From positions 1-63,145 of the forward strand of contig JAIKWL010000081.1 in assembly GCA_024684815.1 (NCBI GenBank): DNA of 63,145 nucleotides. Direction: 5' to 3'. Below are positions 1-8,351 of the stretch, one piece after another; position 1 is the first letter of the stretch, and every line of letters begins with the position of its first letter. Origin of the DNA: Saccharofermentans sp. (GTDB lineage Bacteria > Bacillota > Clostridia > Saccharofermentanales > Saccharofermentanaceae). Both the position numbers and the translations under genes were made by a program. A model generated the notes under the pieces. That model did no database searches, was not told the origin of the DNA, and was given only the letters and a program-made list of their open reading frames with translations.

Positions 1-30
1 GCACGTGATACAGGCGTAGCAAGAATCTGA
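1..30 (+). CDS. C-terminal end of an upstream gene (partial)
   Basis: Frame 1 reads nine residues (ARDTGVARI) and then TGA at 28-30. A strong intrinsic terminator begins 20 bases later, so a gene probably ends here. Too little is visible to identify it, and the frame is chosen only because its stop lies just before the terminator. Confidence 0.35.
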   Translation, partial: ARDTGVARI

Positions 31-50
31 ATAAACTGAATTAAAGCAAC

Positions 51-84
51 AATCTCCCGCAATTTTGTTGCGGGAGATTTTGTA
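51..84 (+). terminator. Rho-independent terminator of the upstream gene
   Basis: A perfect 12-bp stem (51-62 paired with 68-79) closes a 5-nt loop and is followed by a short T-rich run. It sits directly in front of the Lrp-type gene, leaving under 30 bases for a separate promoter. The regulator operon may therefore depend on partial read-through or on a promoter overlapping the hairpin. Confidence 0.85.
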
Positions 85-107
85 ATATAAAGAAAAGGAG
101 TTTCCAC

Positions 108-596
108 ATGATTGACGATTTAGAGCTTTTAAGACTTATTGAGAACAATGCCAGACTTTCCGCGGAAGAAATAGCGGTAATGCTTGGTGTTAACGCCGCC
201 GATGTGGAAGCCGAGATCAAGCGCCTTAAGGATGATAACATCATCTTAGGCTATAACACGATCATTAACTGGGAGAAACAGGCACCTGACAACTGCATCG
301 GCATGATCGAAGTAAGGATCACACCTGTAAAGAACAAGGGTTATGACCATATCGCACAGATCTTAAGCAAGTACGACAAGGTTACTGCATGCTATCTCAT
401 GAGCGGCGGTTTTGACCTTATGATCATTTACGAGGACAGGAGCCTTCGTGATATCGCTACTTTCGTTTCTGAGAAGATTGCTCCTATGGAAGGCGTTCTT
501 TCCACAACAACGCACTTTATACTTAAGAAATATAAGGCTAATGGTATAATCTACGATAATCCGAATACAGACGACAGGCAGGCAATTATCCTATGA
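108..596 (+). CDS. Lrp/AsnC-family transcriptional regulator
   Basis: Predicted 162-residue DNA-binding regulator of the Lrp/AsnC (feast/famine) family. Residues 1-50 form a winged helix-turn-helix (ENNARLSAEEIAVMLGV is the recognisable part), and residues 65-145 look like the RAM ligand-binding domain that binds amino acids and drives oligomerisation. The start ATG follows AAGGAG with good spacing. The gene overlaps the next one, an aminotransferase, by four bases (ATGA), so the two are translationally coupled. By inference it controls, or senses the product of, that enzyme. Family assignment is firm; the ligand is unknown. Confidence 0.9.
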   Translation: MIDDLELLRLIENNARLSAEEIAVMLGVNAADVEAEIKRLKDDNIILGYNTIINWEKQAPDNCIGMIEVRITPVKNKGYDHIAQILSKYDKVTACYLMSGGFDLMIIYEDRSLRDIATFVSEKIAPMEGVLSTTTHFILKKYKANGIIYDNPNTDDRQAIIL

Positions 597-1777
597 GTTA
601 TGATTACGATTCAAAGATTTCCAAGGCTGTCCAGGCAGTTCCGCCTTCAGCTATAAGGAAGTTCTTCGATCTTGCAAATGAGATGCAGGGTCATGTTATT
701 TCTCTTTCGATCGGTGAGCCTGACTTCGTAACACCCTGGTCGATAAGAGAAGCTGCTATCAATTCGATTATTGATGGATATACTCACTATTCGCCCAATT
801 CAGGTTATATCGATTCCAGAAAAGCAATCGCCGATTATCTCAAGAGAAGATATGGTATATCTTACGATTACACAACTGAGATCTTCATAACCGTCGGCGG
901 TTCTGAAGGTCTTGACTTGGCAGCCAGGGCACTTATAAATCCCGGCGATGAGGTAATTGTCGTTGAACCTTGCTTTGTTGCATATAAGGCGACTGTTGAG
1001 TTTGCCCATGGTGTTCCGGTTATTGTCGAGACTAAGCCTGAGAATAACTACAAGCTCATGCCTGAAGAATTAGAAGCAGCTATTACCGATAAAACGAAGT
1101 ATGTTATTGTCGGATATCCCAATAATCCTACAGGCGCCATCATGACGCTTGAGGACTGGGCCAAGATCAAGGATGTCCTTATGAGACATCCTGACATCAT
1201 CGTTCTTTCCGATGAACTTTACTGCGAGCTTAACTATCTTGATGGAAAGCCTGCATCTCTCACTCAGTTTGCTGAATTAAGAGACAGGGTTGTTATGGTT
1301 AACGGGTTCTCCAAGTCCTATGCCATGACCGGTTTCAGAATAGGATATCTGGCAGGTCCCCATGAGCTTATCGCTCCTATGGTTAAGATACATCAGTACT
1401 GCATCATGTGCGCACCTTCAACTTCCCAGCTCGCTATTGTCGAAGCGGCTATGAATGCTGACGATGAGGTCAAGAAGATGCGTGATGAATATAATCACAG
1501 AAGAAGGATTATTGTACAGGGCTTAAGAGATGCCGGCCTTGACTGTTTTACGCCTTACGGCGCTTTCTATGCTTTCCCTTGCATTAAGTCCACGGGAATG
1601 ACATCAGAGGAATTCTGTGAAAAGCTTTTGCTCGAAAAGCATGTCGCTATCGTACCGGGCAACGCTTTCGGCAAGTGCGGTGAAGGTTTTGTACGTATAA
1701 GTTATGCAGCTTCTTTAGAGGACATCAAGGAAGCTATGAGATTAGTTAAAGAATTTGTTGAAGAACATAAGAGGTAA
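593..1777 (+). CDS. Class I/II PLP-dependent aminotransferase
   Basis: 394-residue fold-type I aminotransferase of the aspartate/aromatic aminotransferase group. Visible motifs are the substrate and cofactor segments YPNNPTGA and SDELYCEL, and the PLP-binding lysine at about residue 241 in the segment GFSKSYAMTGFRIGY. Length is normal for the family. It overlaps the Lrp-type regulator by ATGA, an arrangement often seen for PatA/AraT-like enzymes in Clostridia. The amino donor cannot be told from sequence alone; aspartate, aromatic amino acids or alanine are all possible. Confidence 0.9.
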   Translation: MSYDYDSKISKAVQAVPPSAIRKFFDLANEMQGHVISLSIGEPDFVTPWSIREAAINSIIDGYTHYSPNSGYIDSRKAIADYLKRRYGISYDYTTEIFITVGGSEGLDLAARALINPGDEVIVVEPCFVAYKATVEFAHGVPVIVETKPENNYKLMPEELEAAITDKTKYVIVGYPNNPTGAIMTLEDWAKIKDVLMRHPDIIVLSDELYCELNYLDGKPASLTQFAELRDRVVMVNGFSKSYAMTGFRIGYLAGPHELIAPMVKIHQYCIMCAPSTSQLAIVEAAMNADDEVKKMRDEYNHRRRIIVQGLRDAGLDCFTPYGAFYAFPCIKSTGMTSEEFCEKLLLEKHVAIVPGNAFGKCGEGFVRISYAASLEDIKEAMRLVKEFVEEHKR

Positions 1778-1780
1778 TCA

Positions 1781-2896
1781 ATGCTTGAATTTGACAACAT
1801 AAGACTCGAACTTGAATCTTACGAACAGCCTATAGCAGAGCTTAAAGATGCTCTTCACATTGACCGTGTCTCTGACCAGATCAGCGAATATGAGAACCGC
1901 ATGCAGGAACCTGATTTCTGGAATAATGTCGATAAGGCACAGGAGATCCAGCAGACTTTGGGAAGATTAAAGAAGAGGGTGGAGAGCTATAACTCTCTTG
2001 TATCCGAAAGGGAAGACCTTCTTGCTCTCTGTGAACTTGCAAACGAGGAAGAAGACCTTGATTCTCTTGAAGAACTTAAGGAATCGACAGCAACTTTTAA
2101 GGAAGACTTTGAGAAGATGCGTCTTGAGACACTTCTCACAGGTCCCTACGATGCAAATAACGCTACTATCACCCTTCATGCCGGAGCAGGCGGAACCGAA
2201 GCAATGGACTGGTGTTCAATGCTCTACAGAATGTATACGAGATGGGCAGAAAGCCATAGTTTTACTGTTGAGGAACTTGATTTCGTCGAAGGCGATACCG
2301 CCGGTATCCAGTCAGTCTCTTTTATGGTCAAAGGCGAAAACGCGTACGGCTTCTTAAGATCTGAATTAGGCGTCCACAGACTCGTCAGGATATCTCCTTT
2401 CGATGCAGCAGGCAGAAGACATACATCATTTGCTTCCTGTGAAGTTATTCCTGAGCTCGACCAGAAGACCGAAGACGATATCAAGATCGATATGTCAGAT
2501 GTAAGAATTGACCTTTACCGTGCGACCGGTAAGGGCGGTCAGCACATCAACAAGACAGATACGGCTGTAAGAATGACACATAATCCTACAGGTATCGTTG
2601 TATCCTGCCAGGCTGAAAGATCTCAGCTCCAGAACAAGGAAACATGTTTAAGAATGCTCAAGGCCAAGCTCTTTGCTCTTGCCAGAGCTGCAGAGATGGA
2701 GAAGATCGAAGATCTCAAGGGCAACCAGATGGATATCGCCTGGGGTTCGCAGATCAGATCCTATGTATTCTGTCCCTATACTCTAGTTAAAGACAACAGG
2801 ACAGGTTACGAAGAAGTCGATGTTGATGCCGTAATGGACGGTATGCTTGACGGCTTCATCAATGCTTTCCTTTCAGGCATGAAAAACGAGAAGTGA
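1781..2896 (+). CDS. prfB: Peptide chain release factor 2
   Basis: 371-residue release factor that recognises UGA and UAA stop codons and triggers peptidyl-tRNA hydrolysis. The tripeptide anticodon SPF (in RISPFDAAGRRHTS) marks it as RF2 rather than RF1, and the catalytic GGQ is in the segment ATGKGGQHINKTDTAVRMTH. The whole protein, including the N-terminal region before EPDFWNN, is read in one frame. The in-frame UGA and slippery CUU that force the +1 frameshift in many bacterial prfB genes are absent. ATG follows AGAGGT. It sits three bases after the aminotransferase and is followed by a terminator. Confidence 0.97.
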   Translation: MLEFDNIRLELESYEQPIAELKDALHIDRVSDQISEYENRMQEPDFWNNVDKAQEIQQTLGRLKKRVESYNSLVSEREDLLALCELANEEEDLDSLEELKESTATFKEDFEKMRLETLLTGPYDANNATITLHAGAGGTEAMDWCSMLYRMYTRWAESHSFTVEELDFVEGDTAGIQSVSFMVKGENAYGFLRSELGVHRLVRISPFDAAGRRHTSFASCEVIPELDQKTEDDIKIDMSDVRIDLYRATGKGGQHINKTDTAVRMTHNPTGIVVSCQAERSQLQNKETCLRMLKAKLFALARAAEMEKIEDLKGNQMDIAWGSQIRSYVFCPYTLVKDNRTGYEEVDVDAVMDGMLDGFINAFLSGMKNEK

Positions 2897-2920
2897 TAAC
2901 AAGTTTTTATTTGATTTCTG

Positions 2921-2946
2921 AAAGCTGCCTTCGGACAGCTTTTTTG
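2921..2946 (+). terminator. Rho-independent terminator after prfB
   Basis: AGCTG-CC pairs with GG-CAGCT around a short loop, with one bulged A, followed by a run of six T. It closes the lrp-aminotransferase-prfB operon. Confidence 0.8.
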
Positions 2947-3036
2947 TTATATATGTTTGGACGAGAGAAATTATGAAATCGAAGATATGATAAGATTATT
3001 AAATAGAATTTATATTTGGGACTTAAAGATTATCGT

Positions 3037-5475
3037 ATGAAGTTAAGAATGAGTATAAGAACAATTGTAGTTATGATGGTTATCGTCATGACGATGAGTT
3101 TATTCTCGGGCAGCGTATTTGCCGACGGCGGCTGGAGACAGGATTCTAACGGCTGGTGGTATTCGACCGGTGATTCATATTATAAGAATCAGTGGGCCGA
3201 GATAGGCGGGCAGTGGTATTTCTTCGATTCGAACGGATATATGGAGCACGATTGTTACCGTGAAGGTTACTGGCTCGGAAGCAATGGTGCATGGGATAAG
3301 AATTACAGCCACGGCACATGGAAGAGTAATGACAAAGGCTGGTGGTTCGAGGATAACGGCTGGTATCCTGTAAATAAGTGGCTTAAGATCAACGGAAACC
3401 GTTATTATTTTGATTCAAAGGGTTATATGGAGCACGATTGCTACCGTGACGGCATCAAGCTTAAGAAGAGCGGCGAGTGTGACACGGGTCATATGAACGC
3501 ACAATGGAAAAAGGATGATAAGGGCTGGTGGTTTAGTGATAACGGTTGGTACCCCGAGTATCAGTGGCTTTGGATAGACGGCAAAAAGTATTTCTTTGGT
3601 GATGACGGATATATGGAATCCGGATGTTACCGTTTCGGCTATTGGCTCACGGACAGCGGAGCTTGGGATGGCAGGACTAAGACTGCCTCCTGGAAAGAAA
3701 ATGATAACGGAAGATGGTATGAAGATAACGGATGGTATCCGAAGGATGAATTGCTTAAGATCGACGGGGCGATTTACTGGTTCGACCCTTCCGGCTATGC
3801 TTTTTATGCAGGCAATAATCCGAAAGTCCCTGTCGATGCATCTATTTACAGTTATGAGATCATACCTCTTACGGGAGGAATGAGGACAGCAGTTTACATT
3901 AAAACGGATAATCCTGATCCCGACTCGTTCAGATTTATTGATCCTTCTTCAAAATATACGGATCCAACAGGCGCATATCCGCTTATTACTGTAGAGAAGA
4001 CCAGATTTGTTGATGTTGTATATGAGGATTCGTCAAAATACCGCGTCAAAGGCGGATATCTTGCATTTCCATACTCTAATGTTGACGGCGGTGAAATGAT
4101 CCTTCAGACCAAGTATATTTCAGGAGCTGACCGTTACGGCTTGTTCTATGATTACAAGAACACTGACGTTACTGTTAAGATGCCTGAACTCTATGATTCC
4201 GTAGATTATCTTATAGATACGTACGGAGATAAAAATAAGGGATTTTTCGAGAATATGGATCTGATCCAGGACGGGCTTTCAAGTATCTGCCTGTATTCAG
4301 GTGTTGCTGTAAGAGGCGGATATGTTAAGGCTCAGGCAAGGATATATGAAGGATCTGATTATACAGTCGGAGAATGCTTCTATGGTATTTCTTCTTCTCC
4401 TCATTTGGACCAGACGTTTTATCTCAGATCGCCTTATTCAAGGCTTGAATCCAAACCGATGCTTTTGAACAGCCTTTGTGTTTATAAACTTGATTCTTTA
4501 GGTTTTCCGTCAATGATGGCATATGTATCAGAAAGACTTGATCCGGATTCATCATATATGTGGGATGGTTTCCAACATAATATGATACATGTTACATACA
4601 ATGGTGAGACAAGAATGTATGGCGGACAGGGTAATGGCGGAGGTCAGCTGATAGATGCAGATAATATCCGGCGTTACTATAAGTTTGACGGTTCTTCTGA
4701 TGATGCGGTAAATAAAACCAGCCTTGAGGACTTGAGGAGTGAGGTCAGCTATTATGGTACTCTTGAGATCCAGCCTGATTTTGATGATAACGGGATCTCC
4801 TGGCAGTTTGTCCGTTCTACTGTCGGAACCGACGGAAGTTATGTAAAGATCAATAATTCCAACAGTTCGACATTGCTCGGATATCATGATTCGGATGGAA
4901 ACACACATTATAACGAGTGTTATATGGATGTAGGCAGCGGTTTTACTTTCCTTTATGATAACGGTTCGAATATGGACAATGCTGCCAGTTATGCGATCGG
5001 CTATTTTACGAACTGCTGGTTTGACGGCAGATATTTTAATCATCAGGAAGTGATCTATCCCGGAGTAACTTTTGCTGATACAAACAGTCTGAAGCCGACA
5101 CTTGTATTTAAGGATCGTGCCATAAGGATCGGTTTGCCTGATAAATATACTTATTTCAGTGTAACCGTAAGTGAATGCGGGTATGATAAAAAGACAGGTA
5201 TTTGGCCCGGCTTTACACGATACTATTATGATGAAGCATCCGGTACGTGGAAAAACCAGCTTATAGATGTGGTCATGTATTATGATCCTGATCTTCATCA
5301 GGTTGTTTATCTCAAGGATGATCCTGTATATGGCCCGGCATTTGTCGATGATTGTACGATAACAGCTGCAGAAGCTCTTTCCATGGGACTTGATGCCAAT
5401 ACAAATATTGATCCTTCCGAGTATTATGTATTTGATATGACCGAAGAACCGGGCACTTACCATAAAGAAGGTTAA
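3037..5475 (+). CDS. Secreted cell-wall-binding repeat protein with a possible transglutaminase-like C-terminal region
   Basis: About 812 residues. A signal peptide with a long hydrophobic core ends near SVFA. It is followed by four W/Y/G-rich cell-wall-binding-type repeats (roughly residues 25-255, each containing motifs such as GWWFEDNGWYP and YYFDSKGYMEHDCYR). The remaining 550 residues match no family I can name. Around residues 475-530 the pattern LDSLGFPSM followed by QHNMIHVTYNG resembles the end of a transglutaminase core, but the position expected for the catalytic cysteine is not a cysteine. The start is uncertain: ATG 3037 best fits the signal peptide, TTG 3016 is in frame, and no clear ribosome binding site precedes either. 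It is the first of five similar surface proteins. Confidence 0.8.
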   Translation: MKLRMSIRTIVVMMVIVMTMSLFSGSVFADGGWRQDSNGWWYSTGDSYYKNQWAEIGGQWYFFDSNGYMEHDCYREGYWLGSNGAWDKNYSHGTWKSNDKGWWFEDNGWYPVNKWLKINGNRYYFDSKGYMEHDCYRDGIKLKKSGECDTGHMNAQWKKDDKGWWFSDNGWYPEYQWLWIDGKKYFFGDDGYMESGCYRFGYWLTDSGAWDGRTKTASWKENDNGRWYEDNGWYPKDELLKIDGAIYWFDPSGYAFYAGNNPKVPVDASIYSYEIIPLTGGMRTAVYIKTDNPDPDSFRFIDPSSKYTDPTGAYPLITVEKTRFVDVVYEDSSKYRVKGGYLAFPYSNVDGGEMILQTKYISGADRYGLFYDYKNTDVTVKMPELYDSVDYLIDTYGDKNKGFFENMDLIQDGLSSICLYSGVAVRGGYVKAQARIYEGSDYTVGECFYGISSSPHLDQTFYLRSPYSRLESKPMLLNSLCVYKLDSLGFPSMMAYVSERLDPDSSYMWDGFQHNMIHVTYNGETRMYGGQGNGGGQLIDADNIRRYYKFDGSSDDAVNKTSLEDLRSEVSYYGTLEIQPDFDDNGISWQFVRSTVGTDGSYVKINNSNSSTLLGYHDSDGNTHYNECYMDVGSGFTFLYDNGSNMDNAASYAIGYFTNCWFDGRYFNHQEVIYPGVTFADTNSLKPTLVFKDRAIRIGLPDKYTYFSVTVSECGYDKKTGIWPGFTRYYYDEASGTWKNQLIDVVMYYDPDLHQVVYLKDDPVYGPAFVDDCTITAAEALSMGLDANTNIDPSEYYVFDMTEEPGTYHKEG

Positions 5476-5543
5476 GCGTAATTCACGCAATTGTTAATTT
5501 GTTAAATTATATGTTAACTAAATTTGATTATGCGCAGTAGATA

Positions 5544-5563
5544 GATTCTGTCGTGATAGAATC
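5544..5563. promoter_or_regulatory. Short inverted repeat upstream of the 41-repeat protein
   Basis: GATTCT and AGAATC are separated by eight bases in the 119-base gap between two surface-protein genes, about 32 bases before the start codon. It could be an operator or a leader hairpin. The surrounding DNA is AT-rich, but I see no convincing -35/-10 pair. Confidence 0.25.
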
Positions 5564-5594
5564 AAAGTGTATTTCCAAAAAGGGGGACACTTCT

Positions 5595-8303
5595 ATGCGT
5601 AATTCAAGGAACCTTTTTGTTACAGTATTTGCAGCTGCCGCAATTGTTTCGCTGCTTTCAATGTCAGTTGCCGCAGATGTTTTTTCAGATTCACAGCGTT
5701 ATGACGGATACTTTATCCCTGATGTTTCAGTTCAGGGAGATGTCGTAACCGAGGTGCCCGGTGAAAGTGATAAGAAGGGCTGGGTTAATGAAAACGGTGT
5801 CTGGCATTATTATGTCGATCCCGGGGTTTTAGCTTCCGGTTTTACGATTATAGACGGCGAAACCTATTATTTTGATCCGGAAACCGGCGATATGTATACA
5901 GGAAAACACACTATCGACGGTGAAGAATACTACTTTGATGAGGAACACGGCTTTATCCCGATGGGATGGCGTAATGACCTCGAAAAAGAGTATTACTACA
6001 ATGATCACGGTTTTGTCGTTTTAGGATGGATCAATGATAACGGAGACATCTATTACATGGATCCTGTTGACGGCGTTGTATTGACAGGCTGGCAGGAAAT
6101 AGAAGGAAAAACATACTATTTCTACAGCGACGGAAAGATGGCAACCGGCTGGGGATCCGGCGATGTTTACGGTTATTACTTCAGTGAAGAAGGCCTTGTT
6201 GTAACAGGCTGGGTCGATGATAACGATAACAGATATTATATTGATCCTCAGACTAATGTATTTGTTACAGGCTGGCAGACGATAGAAGAAGTTAAGTATT
6301 ACTTCGATGACTATGATGGTCATATGTATACAGGCTGGCAGTATATCGGCGGTCAGGAATACTTCTTTGATGAAAACGGTCAGATAGTTACCGGTTTTGT
6401 TAAGGATGGAGATTATACATATTATATTGATCCGGATTCTTTAACTAAGGTTTCCGGCTGGAAGACGATCAATGAAAAGGTTTACTATTTCGATGAATAC
6501 AGCTGCATAATGGCGACCGACTGGTATTACATAGACGGTTATGATTACTATTTCGGTGAAGACGGCGTAAGGAAGACGGGCCTTGTCGCTATAGGCAGTG
6601 ATACATATTACTTCAATCCCGAAGACGGCAAAATGCTTTCGGGCTGGCAGACGATAGAAGATAATAAATACTATTTCTACAGCAACGGAAAGATGGCGAC
6701 AGGCTGGGGTTACAATGAGGTGTCTGATTGTTATTTCGGCAGTGACGGTGTCTTAAAGACCGGTTGGATCGAGGCAGATAACTGCAAATACTATTATGAT
6801 ACTGTTTCTGAATCGCTCTATACCGATGATTGGTACAAGATAGATAACGAATATTACTACTTTGATTACAGCGGTCATCTGATGTATGAGTGGATCAACG
6901 TGGGCGGTGTCTATTATTATTCCGATCCGCAGACAGGTATCCGCCAGACCGGATTTGTAACTTTCGGTACAAGGAAGTGCTATTTCGATACAGAGACGGG
7001 AATCATGTTCTCTGACGGATGGAAGACTATCGATGACAAGCAGTACTATTTCGGTTATGACGGCTATACAAAGACCGGATGGCAGACGATCAATAAGAGA
7101 TCATATTATCTCGGTGATGAAGGCTATAAGGTCACCGGCTGGGTTGAGTATCTCGGACAGAAGATATATATCAATCCGGAGACCGACCTCTGGTGGTCAG
7201 GATGGCTCGATTATGAGGGCGAGAGATATTATCTCAATCCGGGTACGGGATATATGGTAACCGGTATGAGGGATATCAAGGGCAGGACTTTTCTTTTTGA
7301 TGATAACGGACGCATGCTGAGAGGTTTGCAGAAGTTCGGAAGTTCTTACTACTATTTCAACAACGATGGCGTAATGATGACCGGAATCATTGAGATCGAC
7401 GGAAAGAATTATTTCTTTAACGATTCCGGAATGCGTTCTATAGGATTACAGGAAATAGAAGAAAACTGGTATTATTTCGATCCTTCGACCTGTGAAATGC
7501 GTACAGGCTGGATTACAGTTGAAGGTAAGAAGATGTACTTTGACGCATCGGGTAAAGTTGTAAAAGGAATAAAGAAAATAGAAGGCAATACATATTTCTT
7601 TGATGATTATGGTGCAATTCAGTACGGCTGGCTCATGGATGAAGCAGGAAACAGCATTTATGCCGATCCCAATACAGGAATCCTTGTAACCGGTTGGTTC
7701 GTAAACGGACAGTATAAGTATTATTTCGTACCTGATAAATGCACAATGCTCAAGGCCAGCTGGCTCAATGACAGCGGCAAGTGGTATTTCTTCGATGCCA
7801 CCGGCGCTATGAGAAAAGAATGGCAGTATATCGGCAATGCCTGGTACTATTTCGAGGAATCCGGAGCAATGCTGACAGGGTGGTTCAAGTACGGAAATAA
7901 ATGGTATTATCTGACCCCCGGTTCCGGAAATCTTGTAACAGGATGGAAGAGCTTAGGCGGTAAATGGTATTACTTCGATGATATCGGAAGAATGATCACC
8001 GGTTGGAAGAGTATCGGCGGCAAGTGGTATTACTTCAATGCCGGCGGTGATATGGCAAGCGGCTGGATCAGCAGCGGCGGCAAATGGTATTACCTTGATA
8101 AGTCCGGCGGCTATATGTCTACCGGATGGAAGGGCATAGACGGAAAGTGGTATTACTTTGATAACAACGGAATCATGCAGACGGGCTGGCTGTCTTTAGG
8201 CGGCAAGTGGTATTACCTTGAAAGCTCCGGCGTGATGGTAACGGGCAAAAAGACTATCGGCGGAAAAGTTTATACGTTTGACAGTAACGGTGTGATGCAG
8301 TGA
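5595..8303 (+). CDS. Secreted protein made almost entirely of cell-wall-binding repeats
   Basis: About 902 residues. The chosen ATG lies seven bases after AGGGGG and gives a clean signal peptide (MRNSRNLFVTVF to SVAA). From about residue 55 to the end it is a tandem array of roughly 20-residue repeats of the choline-binding/glucan-binding type (TGWKSIGGKWYYF pattern). I count 41 units. The last nine are close to consensus and those before them are more diverged. There is no enzymatic domain, LPXTG motif or transmembrane anchor. By family knowledge such repeats bind cell-wall polymers or glucan non-covalently, so a structural or adhesive wall protein is likely. A weak hairpin follows the stop codon. 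Confidence 0.88.
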   Translation: MRNSRNLFVTVFAAAAIVSLLSMSVAADVFSDSQRYDGYFIPDVSVQGDVVTEVPGESDKKGWVNENGVWHYYVDPGVLASGFTIIDGETYYFDPETGDMYTGKHTIDGEEYYFDEEHGFIPMGWRNDLEKEYYYNDHGFVVLGWINDNGDIYYMDPVDGVVLTGWQEIEGKTYYFYSDGKMATGWGSGDVYGYYFSEEGLVVTGWVDDNDNRYYIDPQTNVFVTGWQTIEEVKYYFDDYDGHMYTGWQYIGGQEYFFDENGQIVTGFVKDGDYTYYIDPDSLTKVSGWKTINEKVYYFDEYSCIMATDWYYIDGYDYYFGEDGVRKTGLVAIGSDTYYFNPEDGKMLSGWQTIEDNKYYFYSNGKMATGWGYNEVSDCYFGSDGVLKTGWIEADNCKYYYDTVSESLYTDDWYKIDNEYYYFDYSGHLMYEWINVGGVYYYSDPQTGIRQTGFVTFGTRKCYFDTETGIMFSDGWKTIDDKQYYFGYDGYTKTGWQTINKRSYYLGDEGYKVTGWVEYLGQKIYINPETDLWWSGWLDYEGERYYLNPGTGYMVTGMRDIKGRTFLFDDNGRMLRGLQKFGSSYYYFNNDGVMMTGIIEIDGKNYFFNDSGMRSIGLQEIEENWYYFDPSTCEMRTGWITVEGKKMYFDASGKVVKGIKKIEGNTYFFDDYGAIQYGWLMDEAGNSIYADPNTGILVTGWFVNGQYKYYFVPDKCTMLKASWLNDSGKWYFFDATGAMRKEWQYIGNAWYYFEESGAMLTGWFKYGNKWYYLTPGSGNLVTGWKSLGGKWYYFDDIGRMITGWKSIGGKWYYFNAGGDMASGWISSGGKWYYLDKSGGYMSTGWKGIDGKWYYFDNNGIMQTGWLSLGGKWYYLESSGVMVTGKKTIGGKVYTFDSNGVMQ

Positions 8304-8351
8304 CACGCATTGCTTTACGGTTTTTAAGTTTTCTTGAAGGGAGATAAGATT

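Noticed and set aside
2957-2991. TTGGAC ... TATGAT as a promoter for the first surface protein
   Set aside because: The spacing is 23 bases, too long for a housekeeping promoter. No better pair was found, so no promoter is called.
4552-5490. Long open frame (312 codons) on the minus strand opposite the first surface protein
   Set aside because: It is antisense to a gene with a clear signal peptide and repeats, has composition typical of a shadow frame (rich in I, R, S), and lacks a ribosome binding site and recognisable domain.
5800-8300. Regular DNA repetition of about 60 bases that could suggest a CRISPR or satellite array
   Set aside because: The period matches 20-residue protein repeats in one long open frame, and the units are too diverged and lack unique spacers.
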